Position numbers and translations under genes: made by a program
Notes under the pieces: model-generated
What the model saw: only the letters and a program-made list of their open reading frames with translations
Told to the model about the DNA's origin: nothing
Databases searched by the model: none
Source: Flavobacteriales bacterium
Lineage (GTDB): Bacteria > Bacteroidota > Bacteroidia > Flavobacteriales_F > PHOS-HE28
Length of the DNA stretch: 64,000 bases
Direction of reading: 5' to 3'
Assembly: GCA_016705955.1 (NCBI GenBank)
Contig: JADJKO010000004.1
Coordinates: 310,001 to 374,000 of the forward strand
Part shown: positions 26,747 through 41,600 of the stretch, one piece after another
How the letters are laid out: each line of letters opens with the position of its first letter
Numbering within the stretch: position 1 is the first letter of the stretch

Positions 26747-27571
26747 ATGCTGCTATTCCCTCACGCCAAGATCAATCTGGGTCTCAATGTGCTCCGTAAG
26801 CGTATCGACGGCTTCCACGACATCGAGACGGTCATGGTGCCGATCCCGTTGACGGACGCATTGGAGGTCACAAGGGAAGGATCGGTACCGAATGGCGAAG
26901 TGGACTACCACCGGACAGGATCGGAGATCCCAGGGTCCAAGGAAGAAGACCTCTGCGTCAAAGCGTTCCGAGCCATTTCCGGGATCGGGATCCTTCCAGG
27001 AATACGAATGCATCTGCACAAGGCCATACCCCTGGGCGGCGGACTTGGGGGAGGAAGCAGCGATGGTGCTCTTGCGCTTTCCATCATCAACACGGTTACC
27101 GGTGCTGGCCTCACGGATGAACAGCTGGCCGAACTCGCCACAGGCTTGGGGAGCGATTGTCCGTTCTTCCTGCGCCAAGGAGTTCAACTTTCCACAGGTC
27201 GTGGTGAAGTCCTTCGCCCGATCGGTCTGGACCTGGCTGGCCTTTGGCTGTTGTTGGTCAATCCGGGTATTCAAGTTTCGACCGCGGAGGTGTACAAGCA
27301 CACCCATCCTTCGGGTCGGTCGATCGACCTTGAGCGCGCCCTGATCAACCATCCGTTGGAGGAATGGCGATCGTTAGCGTCGAATATGATGGAGGAATAC
27401 GCCACTGTTCGCTATCCGGTGATCGGCGCAGCTCTGAAGAGAATGGAAGAATTGGGCGCACCTCACTTCGCAATGAGCGGCTCGGGCGCAACCGTCTTCG
27501 GACTGTTCAGAGAATGTCCTCAAAAAACGAACTGGCCGACCGACCACAGGACATGGTTGATGCAGTTGTAG
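26747..27571 (+). CDS. ispE: 4-diphosphocytidyl-2-C-methyl-D-erythritol kinase (IspE)
   Basis: A 274-residue GHMP kinase that phosphorylates the 2-hydroxyl of CDP-ME in the MEP pathway of isoprenoid synthesis. The N-terminus MLLFPHAKINLGLNVLRKR carries the catalytic Lys, the ATP-binding loop is IPLGGGLGGGSSDGA (near 93-107), and the third GHMP motif is FAMSGSGATVFGLF near the C-terminus. The frame extends 52 codons upstream into the antisense of accA; family alignment fixes the start used here. The box TACTTTCG (one mismatch) is seven bases before the ATG. Confidence 0.95.
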   Translation: MLLFPHAKINLGLNVLRKRIDGFHDIETVMVPIPLTDALEVTREGSVPNGEVDYHRTGSEIPGSKEEDLCVKAFRAISGIGILPGIRMHLHKAIPLGGGLGGGSSDGALALSIINTVTGAGLTDEQLAELATGLGSDCPFFLRQGVQLSTGRGEVLRPIGLDLAGLWLLLVNPGIQVSTAEVYKHTHPSGRSIDLERALINHPLEEWRSLASNMMEEYATVRYPVIGAALKRMEELGAPHFAMSGSGATVFGLFRECPQKTNWPTDHRTWLMQL

Positions 27572-27573
27572 CG

Positions 27574-28923
27574 CTAGCGAAGGATACGCACCAGCAGTTC
27601 CTTCAATTCCTCCACATCATTCGGTTTACCGACTATGTGCATCGCATCATCGATCACAACGAACGATGGTGTGGCCTTCACCACGAAAACCTTCGCCGCC
27701 GCCGAGCCCCAAGCGTCCAGGTCAGTGAAGCAATCGAAGGTCAAATGCATCCGCTCGATGTTCTCTACGAATTCATTACGGTCATGATCAAGCGCCAGAC
27801 CGATGACCTTCACCCCGCGTGAGGTGAAGGATCGATCGACCTCCACAACCCCGGGCATCTGCGCATGGCAGTGCTCGCATGTACTGGAGTAGAAGAAAAG
27901 CACGGTTGCCGAGTGGTGCTTCGCAAGCGCGTATAGCGTTGTCGAGTCGGATCGAAGCGGTGAACGAAGGAGCACATCGGGAGCAACCGATCCGATACTT
28001 ACGCGCAAATGATCACCTACCAACGCCATCAGTTCCGGCTCAGCACCCACCAAGGATCTCGGCCCAGCCACATACTCGTCAACGATGTGTTGTACAACCT
28101 CCGGAGGGCCATAAGTACTGAACAGGTTCGTCAAGGTGAGCCGCGCGAATCGCCAACACGTGGTGTCCGGTGCCGCCCAGGCCAAAATGGAATCCGCAGC
28201 GGTCATCAGTGTATTTGGTGATGCGGGGGTGGCGCTTTCCAGAAGGGCCATGATGCCCTTTTCATAGACCGCGCTTCGCACAAGGCCCGGGTCCTTCCAA
28301 TCAACGGCATTCTTGATCGCCGAAGTTCCCTCCTCCAGCGAGGCCATCAATCTCCGATCGGTCAGTACAACCCGTGCGAAATAGGATGTGCTGTCCTGCA
28401 AGATCATCCGATCCAAGGCGGCGCGCCGCCAACTCTCCACCTCAGCCTCCTCGCTCGCAAGCTTCTGTAGCGTCCCATTGTCCATCGGAGATGTGGCCGC
28501 TCGTTGTTGCTGGATGAAGGCTGAACGCTTCTGTGCTTCGCGGCTAGCGCGTTTATATTCCCACAACCGTTGGTTCTCTTCACCAAAGGCAACGCTGATG
28601 TGTTCTTGTAAAGGGACACCATCGAATCGCAGATCGACCTTCTTGTCTGAACTACCGAGGATCAATCCAACGCGATCCAGGCCAACACCAAGTTCGTAAA
28701 AGCCCGTTGGCCATTTCTCCCGACTGAAAGCGAATTCACCCGTGGTACTGATCCGAGTTGAGTCGATCGCATGATGCGTATTGCCCACCGTAGCGTACAA
28801 CACGATCCATTTCTCCTTCAGGAGATCCGAAGGGTCGTATCTCCCGGTCAGCAATTGCGAAAAGCCCACAGTGATCCGTGACCAAAGAAGGATCAGGATC
28901 AATAGGCGCGAAGGCTGGGGCAT
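27574..28923 (-). CDS. Exported thioredoxin-fold protein (TlpA/ResA-like)
   Basis: A 449-residue protein with a signal peptide (MPQPSRLLILILLWSRITV, cut near GFSQ). Residues ~25-310 are a long helical and beta N-terminal region of the DUF4369-like type that often precedes thioredoxin domains in Bacteroidota. The last ~130 residues are a thioredoxin fold with the redox motif CEHC in LFFYSSTCEHCHAQMPG and the cis-proline region ATPSFVVID. It probably reduces disulfides or acts in cytochrome maturation in the periplasm. An in-frame ATG eight codons upstream is an alternative. The open frame further upstream runs into the 5S rRNA and is not coding. Its start lies just past the rRNA terminator. 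Confidence 0.82.
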   Translation of the reverse strand: MPQPSRLLILILLWSRITVGFSQLLTGRYDPSDLLKEKWIVLYATVGNTHHAIDSTRISTTGEFAFSREKWPTGFYELGVGLDRVGLILGSSDKKVDLRFDGVPLQEHISVAFGEENQRLWEYKRASREAQKRSAFIQQQRAATSPMDNGTLQKLASEEAEVESWRRAALDRMILQDSTSYFARVVLTDRRLMASLEEGTSAIKNAVDWKDPGLVRSAVYEKGIMALLESATPASPNTLMTAADSILAWAAPDTTCWRFARLTLTNLFSTYGPPEVVQHIVDEYVAGPRSLVGAEPELMALVGDHLRVSIGSVAPDVLLRSPLRSDSTTLYALAKHHSATVLFFYSSTCEHCHAQMPGVVEVDRSFTSRGVKVIGLALDHDRNEFVENIERMHLTFDCFTDLDAWGSAAAKVFVVKATPSFVVIDDAMHIVGKPNDVEELKELLVRILR

Positions 28924-28952
28924 AGTAAATGCGAAGATGCGATCCATATGCC

Positions 28953-28988
28953 GAAAAAAAAGAACCCCGTCCATTGCTGGACGGGGTT
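28953..28988 (-). terminator. Rho-independent terminator of the rRNA operon
   Basis: On the minus strand, AACCCCGTCC, a six-base loop, then GGACGGGGTT forms a perfect 10-bp stem. It is followed immediately by TC and eight T residues. It lies directly after the 5S gene and ends the rRNA transcript just before the thioredoxin-fold gene. Confidence 0.93.
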
Positions 28989-28991
28989 CAG

Positions 28992-29104
<113 letters not shown>

Positions 29105-29179
29105 ATCGTAAAAACGATTTGACAGGTCGTTGGACAAGACCAGAACAGCCGAGGACCGTTCCACGAGCGATCTGATTGG

Positions 29180-32064
<2,885 letters not shown>

Positions 32065-32180
32065 GATCTTTTCAAGATCATAATTGCTCTGTAGACCGAT
32101 CACTCGGTCTGTTTTGGTCTGTCCAACAACATGTCAAAGAACGGTGGCCTGGGAAGGCCTGCCCCGGCTTCGGGGCCCAG

Positions 32181-32254
32181 TGGAGAATATCGGAGTCGAA
32201 CCGATGACCTCCTGCTTGCAAAGCAGGCGCTCTAGCCAGCTGAGCTAATTCCCC
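32181..32254 (-). tRNA. tRNA-Ala (TGC)
   Basis: A 74-base cloverleaf on the minus strand. The acceptor arm GGGGAAT pairs with ATTCTCC (one G-T), the D arm is AGCTCAGCTGGCTAGAGC, the anticodon stem-loop CCTGCTTTGCAAGCAGG has anticodon TGC, and the T arm has GGTTCGACTCC. It ends at discriminator A without encoded CCA. Lies in the 16S-23S spacer. Confidence 0.96.
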
Positions 32255-32270
32255 GTTCCCTATCCCTTGG

Positions 32271-32344
32271 TAGTCCTGCGCAGATTTGAACTGCGGACCT
32301 CTACATTATCAGTGTAGCGCTCTAACCAACTGAGCTACAGGACT
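32271..32344 (-). tRNA. tRNA-Ile (GAT)
   Basis: A 74-base cloverleaf on the minus strand. Acceptor AGTCCTG pairs with CAGGACT, the anticodon stem-loop CTACACTGATAATGTAG gives anticodon GAT, and the T arm has AGTTCAAATCT. CCA is not encoded. It precedes tRNA-Ala in the 16S-23S spacer, the order usual in Bacteroidota. Confidence 0.96.
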
Positions 32345-32447
32345 AAGGAGATGGTAACGGAGTACCGTTCAAAATATCATCCATCTGAAACAGCAGGCAT
32401 CGAGTGCCGTGTTACCACGGCAAGCAGAGACCTGTCCAACTTACTCT

Positions 32448-33971
<1,524 letters not shown>

Positions 33972-34160
33972 AAATGTTCATTTGATCTGGTTCGTTGACG
34001 AGGTCTCTCATGTATTGATCTTTCGATCACAAGGATACCTGCTGTTTTCAGAATGGACAATACGTCAAAGAACTCTATGGGTCTGGGCCTGAGCCCGTTA
34101 CCAGTCTTGTTCAGAATCTCTACGCTTCCCTTTGAAGCCTACCCTCGGCGAGAGGGACGG

Positions 34161-34190
34161 CAAAAGTAGTTGTCCTAGTCATTCGTGCAA
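34161..34190 (-). promoter_or_regulatory. rRNA operon promoter, proximal copy
   Basis: On the minus strand: TTG, a 19-base spacer, then TACTTTTG. This matches the Bacteroidota sigma-A consensus (TTG at -33, TAnnTTTG at -7) exactly. It is followed by CCGTCCCTCT. The transcript would run about 190 bases before 16S. Confidence 0.85.
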
Positions 34191-34280
34191 CGTTTGTGGA
34201 AAATTTCTTCCGTTCGCGTCATCCGAACTTACCTACCAAGAAGAGCAGCTTTTGAAAGAACATCTCCCGAAAGAGGGCCG

Positions 34281-34310
34281 CAAAAGTAGGTGGATCATCG
34301 ATCCGAACAA
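34281..34310 (-). promoter_or_regulatory. rRNA operon promoter, distal copy
   Basis: A second TTG, 19-base spacer, TACTTTTG arrangement exactly 120 bp upstream of the first, followed by CGGCCCTCTT. Box and spacing are the same as in the proximal promoter. Confidence 0.85.
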
Positions 34311-34341
34311 GTACATGGCGAAAAAAAACTTCAAGAAAGCC

Positions 34342-35046
34342 TTACGGGGTCGTTGATGCCACGGGTAACACTTTGCCGTTGAACAGGTTGTGTCCTTCCA
34401 GAACGAAGCGCGCAATAAAGGAACCCATGTCCTTGGCTGTCGTCGGAGCCCGATATCCGGGGAAGGCTTCCTCCAACATCTCGGTAGCCACCGCTCCGAT
34501 GGCGAGACAATTGCTTCGGATCCTTCTTTCCTTCAGCTCCTCCGCCAAACACTGCGACATGCATGCCAACGCAGCTTTGCTCGCGCTGTATGCGGCTAGG
34601 CCCGGAAACTTGGCGCTGTCCTGAAAACCACCCATGCTAGAGATATGCACAACATGTCCTGGTGGGTCACCTTCCAAGTTCTTCAGCAACGCTTGGGAAA
34701 TCAGCAGGGGCGCGAACACATTCACGCAGTACAATGCAGTGAGTTGCTGGGATGTATAAGTACCCATTGGCCGGTTGAGCATGGCGCCCGCGTTGTGTAC
34801 CAGACCATGGACCCGTCTGCCTCCGACAGCCTGAAGCAATTCCGCTGGGGCATGGTCCAGTGATAGGTCCAAGGTCAAGTGCTCGATCTCCCCGTTCGGC
34901 TGTTCATCAACAAGAGACTTCAATGCGGCCGCGTCACGCGAGACCGCCAACACATGCGCACCATGCTCACGGACGAGAGAAATGGCGGTTTCACGACCGA
35001 TCCCTCTGGATGCACCTGTTACGATCACGAGCTTCCTTTCTTCCAT
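34342..35046 (-). CDS. SDR-family NAD(P)-dependent oxidoreductase
   Basis: A 234-residue short-chain dehydrogenase/reductase. The N-terminal cofactor loop is VTGASRGIGRE (near 9-19), followed by LVHNAGAM, the catalytic Ser in VVHISSMGGFQ and Tyr-Lys in YSASKAALACM (near 152-156). It is a soluble cytoplasmic enzyme; substrate not predictable. The frame is open 22 codons upstream, but the ATG at MEERKLVIVTGAS is the usual SDR start. GAGATTTG, one mismatch from the promoter box, lies six bases before it. The 3' end is next to the distal rRNA promoter. Confidence 0.9.
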   Translation of the reverse strand: MEERKLVIVTGASRGIGRETAISLVREHGAHVLAVSRDAAALKSLVDEQPNGEIEHLTLDLSLDHAPAELLQAVGGRRVHGLVHNAGAMLNRPMGTYTSQQLTALYCVNVFAPLLISQALLKNLEGDPPGHVVHISSMGGFQDSAKFPGLAAYSASKAALACMSQCLAEELKERRIRSNCLAIGAVATEMLEEAFPGYRAPTTAKDMGSFIARFVLEGHNLFNGKVLPVASTTP

Positions 35047-35174
35047 GCACAACAAATCTCGGCTTAATCGACCCGAGGGCCTTGGTTGGCTGATGATCCG
35101 TTCGAGAAACACGGCGAAGCGGGGTTCCTGATCACCCGTAGGATCGGCCCTCGGTTTCAGTGGGCTGCCTCCAC

Positions 35175-35927
35175 CTACTTCTTGTTTGCCCTGTTCCTGC
35201 GTTCGGAATTCCTCTTCTCCTCCCCCTCCAACTTCTCCTTTCTTCTCGCGAGGACGACCGGGTCGAGCACGTCACCCACATTCCGCATCTGTCTTAAGAC
35301 CCATTGTTGGCGGCCACGTACATAGCCGGAAGGTGAGGAACAACTGAACCTCCGCGGCGCTGGGAGCGTGGCCGTGATCATTGCCGCTTGTGATGGTATG
35401 AGCTGTAGGGCCGACCGACCGAAGCACTTCCGAGCTGCCGCCTCTGCGCCGAACACACCCTTGCCCATCTCTGCTACATTCAAATACACTTCAAGGATGC
35501 GCTCCTTGGTCCAGAGTGCCTCGACTAGCACCGTGAACCACCCTTCGAGGCCCTTGCGGACATAATTCCTACCCGGCCACAGAAAGACATTCTTCGCTGT
35601 TTGCTGGCTGATGGTGCTCGCCCCTTTCACCCGACGACCTTTCCTGTTGCTTTCCATCGCCTTTTCAATGGCAGCCCACGAGAATCCGTTGTGGGTCATG
35701 AAGCGCTGATCCTCGCTGGAGATCACGGCCAAGGGCATGCACCGTGCTACCTCGTGCAACGGTTTGTTGGTGCGATGGAACTCGCCCTGCTCCGACGCCT
35801 GATCCACCATGACCCAGGTAACCGGTGGGTTCACCAAGCCGAGCAACGCAACCCAGCTTGCGGAGACCAGAACGAACCAGCATGCAGAGGCTAGGAAGAA
35901 GCGTAAGGTGGTGCGTAGGGGGCGCAT
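35175..35927 (-). CDS. mtgA: Monofunctional biosynthetic peptidoglycan transglycosylase
   Basis: A 250-residue GT51 glycosyltransferase that polymerises lipid II into glycan strands in the periplasm. One N-terminal membrane helix (LRFFLASACWFVLVSASWVA) is followed by the GT51 domain: the catalytic Glu in AVISSEDQRFMTHNGF, then GASTISQQTAKNVFLW, RKGLEGWFTVLVEALW and ILEVYLNVAEMG, with the second catalytic Glu around ILEVY. A basic Glu/Arg-rich tail ends the protein. The frame continues upstream without family similarity, so MRPLRTTLRFFL is taken as the start. No transpeptidase domain is attached, as expected for MtgA. Confidence 0.94.
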   Translation of the reverse strand: MRPLRTTLRFFLASACWFVLVSASWVALLGLVNPPVTWVMVDQASEQGEFHRTNKPLHEVARCMPLAVISSEDQRFMTHNGFSWAAIEKAMESNRKGRRVKGASTISQQTAKNVFLWPGRNYVRKGLEGWFTVLVEALWTKERILEVYLNVAEMGKGVFGAEAAARKCFGRSALQLIPSQAAMITATLPAPRRFSCSSPSGYVRGRQQWVLRQMRNVGDVLDPVVLARRKEKLEGEEKRNSERRNRANKK

Positions 35928-35988
35928 GACTGGCGCACGAAGTAATGACTCCTTCCCGTAGTAGCTCAGGAGTGGGGAGCCCCCACAC

Positions 35989-37255
35989 CTACTCCACCAC
36001 CACCCTTTCATAGCTCACCCCACCAGGGTCGGTACACCGGATCACATACGTGCCGGTGCCGAAGCGCGAAAGATCCACCTCCTCCGTGGTCTTGCCGGGG
36101 GCCAGCGGGCGCTGGTAGAGCAACTTGCCCAAGGCATCGTACACGCTGTAGTAGGTCTCGGCCATGAGCGGGTCCTGAAACGCAATGGTGAAGTGGCCGG
36201 TGTTGGGGTTGGGGCGGATGAGTGGCGTGCTTGCCCCGCGTTGCATAACCGGCGGAACCATGGTTGTAGAGCAACCCGGCACCAGACTGGTGGGATCGCA
36301 TGCCACACTGGTGACGTATGCGGGATGGGCCTCCGCACCATCGATGGAGGTGAGCGTGAAGCTGCTATCCACCGGGAACAGGTCCGCTACCACAACCTGG
36401 TTCCAGCGGTTGTAACACGGTAACCGGCCGAGGCTATCCGTCTTGAAGATGCCTTCACCCAAGCCGTCGTAGCTCGAGATGGTGTAGGCATAGCCACCGT
36501 CAGCGCAGGACAACAGATCAAGACCGACATAGCTGTGATTCAACCGCCCCGCAGACCGCGTCCAAAGCGTATCCCCGTTATGGTCCGTCTTCATCAAGAA
36601 TGGCCGGAACGGATAGTTCCAGCCCTCGTACCCCAGATTGCCCAACACCACGTAGTTCCCATCCAAAGCGCGTACGATACGGGGGGCATACCAAGCGTAC
36701 CAGAGGTATTGGGCATTATCATACCCCTTGCACCACTGCACGTCGCCCGCACCGTTCAAGTTCATAATAAAGAGCTTGGGGTGGTACTCCGATGGAAGCA
36801 TGTCGCTATTCGCGAGGCTATCGGTGTAGCCGGTGATGATGAATGAATCGTCCGATTCGACAAGGCAATCGGATACGATCCCCTTGGGGCGGATGTATGA
36901 CTTGCACCATAAGAAATTACCAGCCGCATCAAAGCGGGCCACGACGGCACCAGCCGTATCCATATTGATGCCAGCTATCACGTCGCCCCCAGGTAACTCC
37001 TTGAAGAATCGGATTCCGCCCTCTCTGTGGCCGAACCACTTCGCCCATTGTACATCGCCCGCAGCATCCACCCGCAGGGCGAAGAATAGGTCCTCTCCCC
37101 ATGCGATCACATCGTTCGTACTGGTGACCATCAAGTCCCGGCATAAGAAACCGCAGGATGGTGCATTCATGGAGTAGTAACGGGCATCGGTCACATTGCC
37201 TAAGGAATCCATTCGGCCGATTAGCGGATCATACCGCAAATTCTGACTGAGAGAA
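35989..37255 (-). pseudogene. N-terminally truncated T9SS-secreted protein, cut by the IS4-type element
   Basis: About 420 residues of a secreted protein remain, from the IS boundary to a normal T9SS sorting domain (PLIRPNPNTGHFTIAF ... GTGTYVIRCTDPGG). The body carries repeated NGAGDVQW/AAGDVQWAKW-type segments, as in Bacteroidota surface proteins with repeated beta blades (for example GDVIAGINMDTAGAVVARF and DAAGNFLWCKSY). No signal peptide is present: the first ~30 codons of the open frame lie inside the IS. The missing 5' part is not on the other side of the IS, so it has been deleted. It can hardly be exported in this state. Confidence 0.75.
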
Positions 37256-38683
37256 CAGTAGTGTCCGGTAAAGTTCCTGATTGAGGGCAAAAAGGAAGGG
37301 GACCGGAGTCCCCCACCAGTGTATAGGTTCAGGGTGTCTAACGCCAAGAGCCGAACACATGAGCCAAGGTAGCTTGTTTACCGGACAGCCGGTCCTCTCT
37401 CAGTTGCTTCAGTTGACCCCGAAGAACCTGGTTGACCGGTTGGCCAAGGAGCACCAAGCGGACCGGTACTGCAAGACCCTCTTCACCTACGACCATCTGG
37501 TGACCATGCTTTCGGCCATCTACATGGGCTGTACCGGCTTGCGCGAACTGGTGACCGGTCTGCAAGCCTGCCAGCAGCGCCTGCGGCATCTTGGCCTGAA
37601 GCAGAACCCACGCCGCAGTACGCTCGCCGATGCCAACAAGCGCCGCACCGAGGCGCTTTTCGGGGATCTCTTCCACGGCCTTTACCGGCGCTACTACGGG
37701 GATTCCCCGGACAGCCGACGGCGTAAGGACGGTCCCTTGGGCCGCTTGCATGTGCTGGACAGCACCACGATCACCCTGTTCAGTGATGTGCTCCAAGGCA
37801 CCGGTGCCTTCGGCCTCAACGGGCGTAAGAAGGGTGGCGCCAAGGCCCATGTGGTCATGCGTGTGGACCAGCAGGTCCCCTGCTTCATCGACCTCACCGA
37901 AGGCAAGCGCAACGACAAGCACATCATGGCACGAGTACCCTTGGCCAGGGGTTCGGTGGTGGTCTTCGACATGGGTTATACCAACTACGCCCAGTGGGCC
38001 GCATGGGACAAGCAGGGGGTCTTTTGGGTTACGCGCCTACAGGAGGGTGCCGTGGTGAAGGACCGCGAGCACCTGCCGGTGAACGATGCCCAACGCGTCG
38101 CCGGGGTCATCGCCCAACAGCTTGTGCGCCTCGGCGCGGGCAAGCGCTCCTTGGCGGCCCGCGTGGTCCACTATCACCACAAGGAGAGCGGCCGCATCTT
38201 TCGCTTTGTGACCAACAATACCAAGTGGTCGCCCACCACCGTGGCGCGCATCTACCGCCAACGCTGGGACATCGAGATGCTCTTCAAACGCATCAAGCAG
38301 AACTACCCCCTGCGCGACTTTCTGGGAGACTCGCCCAATGCCATCAAGATCCAGATCTGGTGCGCTTTCATCGCTGATCTGCTGGTGACGATCGTGCGCG
38401 ACCGCGCTCATCTGACCGGCCCACGCCGTTGGTCCTTCTCCGGTGTAGCCTCCTTACTGCGGATCCACCTGCACACCTACATCGATGTGCTCCGGTTCCT
38501 GCGCGATCCGGACCGAGCGTTGATCGACTACAAGCCTCCGGAGCCATCTCCGCAGCTTAGCCTACAGCTATCGCTTTGAACACACAGGGGGGCTTGCCTT
38601 CAACAACTTGGCAAACGGTATACGCCTGCCAAGGGCTTTATCCTATCTCAACCAACCTTGACGAGTTTCCCCGGACACTACTG
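37256..38683 (+). mobile_element. IS4-family insertion sequence (DUF4372-type transposase)
   Basis: A 1,428-bp element bounded by 13-bp perfect terminal inverted repeats, CAGTAGTGTCCGG at the left and its reverse complement at the right. Imperfect matching continues inward for a few bases. It contains one intact transposase gene. The flanks (GAGAA before, ATTAG after) show no target-site duplication. Its left end truncates a T9SS gene and its right end lies 10 bp from the stop of the TonB-domain fusion gene. Confidence 0.85.
37359..38579 (+). CDS. IS4-family transposase
   Basis: A 406-residue transposase. The N-terminal ~70 residues (LFTGQPVLSQLLQLTPKNLV) are of the DUF4372 type; the rest is a DDE_Tnp_1 domain. 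Catalytic residues are Asp in HVLDSTTITLF (near 133), Asp in VVFDMGYTNYAQW (near 203) and Glu in the YREK signature YRQRWDIEMLFKRIK (near 304). The gene is complete, so the element may still be mobile. The frame extends 26 codons upstream without similarity, so the ATG at MSQGSLFTGQPV is used. Confidence 0.92.
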   Translation: MSQGSLFTGQPVLSQLLQLTPKNLVDRLAKEHQADRYCKTLFTYDHLVTMLSAIYMGCTGLRELVTGLQACQQRLRHLGLKQNPRRSTLADANKRRTEALFGDLFHGLYRRYYGDSPDSRRRKDGPLGRLHVLDSTTITLFSDVLQGTGAFGLNGRKKGGAKAHVVMRVDQQVPCFIDLTEGKRNDKHIMARVPLARGSVVVFDMGYTNYAQWAAWDKQGVFWVTRLQEGAVVKDREHLPVNDAQRVAGVIAQQLVRLGAGKRSLAARVVHYHHKESGRIFRFVTNNTKWSPTTVARIYRQRWDIEMLFKRIKQNYPLRDFLGDSPNAIKIQIWCAFIADLLVTIVRDRAHLTGPRRWSFSGVASLLRIHLHTYIDVLRFLRDPDRALIDYKPPEPSPQLSLQLSL

Positions 38684-38693
38684 ATTAGTAATA

Positions 38694-41600
38694 TCACTTC
38701 AGTGTGAAGCGGATGGGGAGGTTGTACTGCACACGCACCGGCTTACCGCGTTGCTTTCCGGGCTCCCATACAGGCATGGACTTCACCACACGAATGGCCT
38801 CCTGGTCGCAGCCACCGCCAATGCCGCGCACCACTTTCGGATCATTCACCTTGCCATTCTCTTCTACAATGAAAGTCATGTAAACCACGCCGCTGATCAT
38901 TGCGTCCTGCGCCATCTGCGGATACACCACAGTCTTGCCTAAGTACTTGAACAATTCTGTTTCGCCACCCGGAAACGCCGGCATTTCCTCAACGATGCTA
39001 AATATAGGCTCATCAACCGCATCCTCGGCAGCCGGAATTGGTCCATTCGCTGTCAAACCACTTGGTTCAGCCGCACCACCAACCAATTCCATAGCGAGGG
39101 GAGAGGCATCAGAATGCGTAAGTCCGCTTTCTGGTGGGATCCGTGCGTCGTCTCGAGCGGCCGCGCCTAACCTTTCTTGCAATGCGGGCACGTTCATGCT
39201 CTCCTTGTACGGCATGATCGCGATGAGCTTATGAGCTTGGACGACCGAACCACTTTCGGGGTCGGTGACCGAAATAATACGGGTCGCATACAGGAATCTC
39301 CGGCCGGCAACCGAGCGGTTGGTACGATCCCCGTCAGAACTGACATGCGTGTTCGCCAAACGGATCTTTCCGTACACATCGGTCTCGCTAACATACTCCC
39401 GCCAAAGCCCGCCACTGGACTCCTCTTCGAAGGCAGCAGCACACGCTGCCTTGCACACATATGCCTTGAACTTCCCAAGTCTCACAACATCGCCGTTGGC
39501 CATCATCTCATCCACCTCACGAAGGAAAGCGTATTGGGCATATTCCCTTCCCTTTTGAAGTTGCGCTAACTCATCCGCCCGTACGCCGCGGTAGGTGTGT
39601 TGATAACCATCAGCTTGATGATATTGAAACGTAATCTCAGCACGGCTAAGGAATGTCGGGACGAAGCACGGACCTCTACCCCCTTCAGCACAAAAAACAA
39701 TTGCTTGCCGGTTATAGCTTTCTTGGAACAATGGAAGTTCCACATCGAAGAACATTTGAGGAAGCGCTGGAGCACCCGAACCCTCCAATACACGAACGTT
39801 CAGTGCATCTGTGTAATGCACGGTGGACGGGCTGAAAATGCTCCATTTGCTATTTGGCTCTTCGAACACCACCTCGTAAACGGCCCGCCCACCCTGCTGA
39901 TCATCAAGCAGAATCCAAGTGCCACTTTGAATGAATTGCGCGTAGTGTTGAGCAACGAGCTTTTCAGCGCTTGGTCCTACAAGCCGTTTCGCCAAATACC
40001 ACAGTCCAACGGCCAATACCAGCCCCAAGATGGTCATAACCAAGAGGCCCTTGTTGGTCCGTGGTTTACCCTGGTTGTACTTCTGAAGGAATCGGGCATT
40101 GCCCATTAAGAGGAAGTTCAACCCGTTTAGGAATCCGAAGATCAATGGCAGGCCCGTCCAGAAGAAGAGCATGGAGAGCACCCCACGCCCGGTCTGGCCC
40201 AAATAGAAGCGATGTGCACCAATGCCACCCAGGAAAAGTGCAAGGAACGTGGTGGCCCATTTCTGATTTCCCTGAGCACACTTCTCCACCCAGCTCGCTA
40301 CCGACGCCAACTGTTGTTTCGGATAAGGCTCAAGAGGCTTCAGCTTCGCGGCCTCCTCGTATTTCCGACGTGCTTCCGGAAGTTTGTATGCCTTGAAAGC
40401 AGTATCGGCTTGAGTGATTGCCGCATTGTACTGCTCCTCATTGCCCTTCGTCCGCTCGTCCACTTCAGCGATCTCCCGCTGGATCGCGGCAACCCTTTCC
40501 TTCGGGTAAACTTCTTGGGATTTGATCCCTGCTGCGCGCTGAAAGTGGCCAACTGCCTTTCGAAGGTCACCATTCTCGAACTCAAAATCGCCTAGCCGGA
40601 CCTCATCGTCATACTCCTTGTTCGAACGCGCCAACTGTTCCGCTATCTCGCGTTTGCGCTTCTCAACTGGATCTTCGGCAGGAGGGGGGAGTGGAGGAGG
40701 TGAAGAAGGGGTTGGTGAAGCCGTATCGGGGGTGGAGGGCGCGACGTTCTTTCCCACCTCGAAACCCGGGGTGCGTTTCCCGGACATGGACGCGAGGTCG
40801 AACAGCTCCCGTCTCAAAGCCTCTTCAAATTTTCCGTTCAAGCAGACCACTTGCCTGAATTGCTCCTGTAAGCGCCCCGCATAGTACGGGGTGGCTATTG
40901 CCGAGCCGGAAAGCACGCAGATCGTCTGGTGCGTGTCCACGCTCTGCTTCTTCAGCATCGCACCTAAAGCGTCCAGTGCCTGTTTCACGGACGTATCCCA
41001 TTTCGAGCGCTCCTCCAACTCGGTGTCGGCCACGGACGCATCGAACACGGTGTCCCCGTCCGCAAGCGTGATGCTCGCGGTGAGTCGCCGCCCACCCTTG
41101 GCCAGCATGTGCTTGGCGGCATCCACTAGCACCGGTGTCTCGCGCTCACGGTTCAACTCCATCCGGGTCGATTCGGTCGCTTCTTGAAAAAGGATGTCGA
41201 CGAGGCTCCCCAAGCGTGGGTCCTGGCCAAGCCCAACAAGTTTCTGCGGGTCCGTCGGGGATCCACTCCCCGCTGGCGCGTAGGTGAGGAAAAGGTCGTT
41301 CCCCACCGCAGCGAACCACGCGATCGGAGTTCCGCTCGGTGGGCTCAGCTCATGCTGGACAGTCTGTCGGATGGCCACAGCCATATCAACAGCAGCAACA
41401 TCCTGGTAGCCTCCTTTGTTGAACAAGGCGATGACCAGTGCGCGATCATTCGCATCCAGATCTGGCGCGAAGGCGAATCTCAAACGAAGATCCTTGCGAC
41501 TGGCGGAAAGCGCTTCGGCTCCACGCAGATGGTCGCGTAGGAAAACCTCCGCATACCGTTCCGCCGCTTCGAATAGGAGCACTTCCGCAGGTTGTTCGGT

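Larger units (their letters stand above)
33972..34341 (-). other. rRNA operon leader and promoter region
   Basis: About 370 bases without a protein gene between 16S and the SDR gene. The half next to 16S is the transcribed leader. The upstream half holds two promoters 120 bp apart. Both initial transcribed regions contain a CCCTCT run just after the box. Confidence 0.8.
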
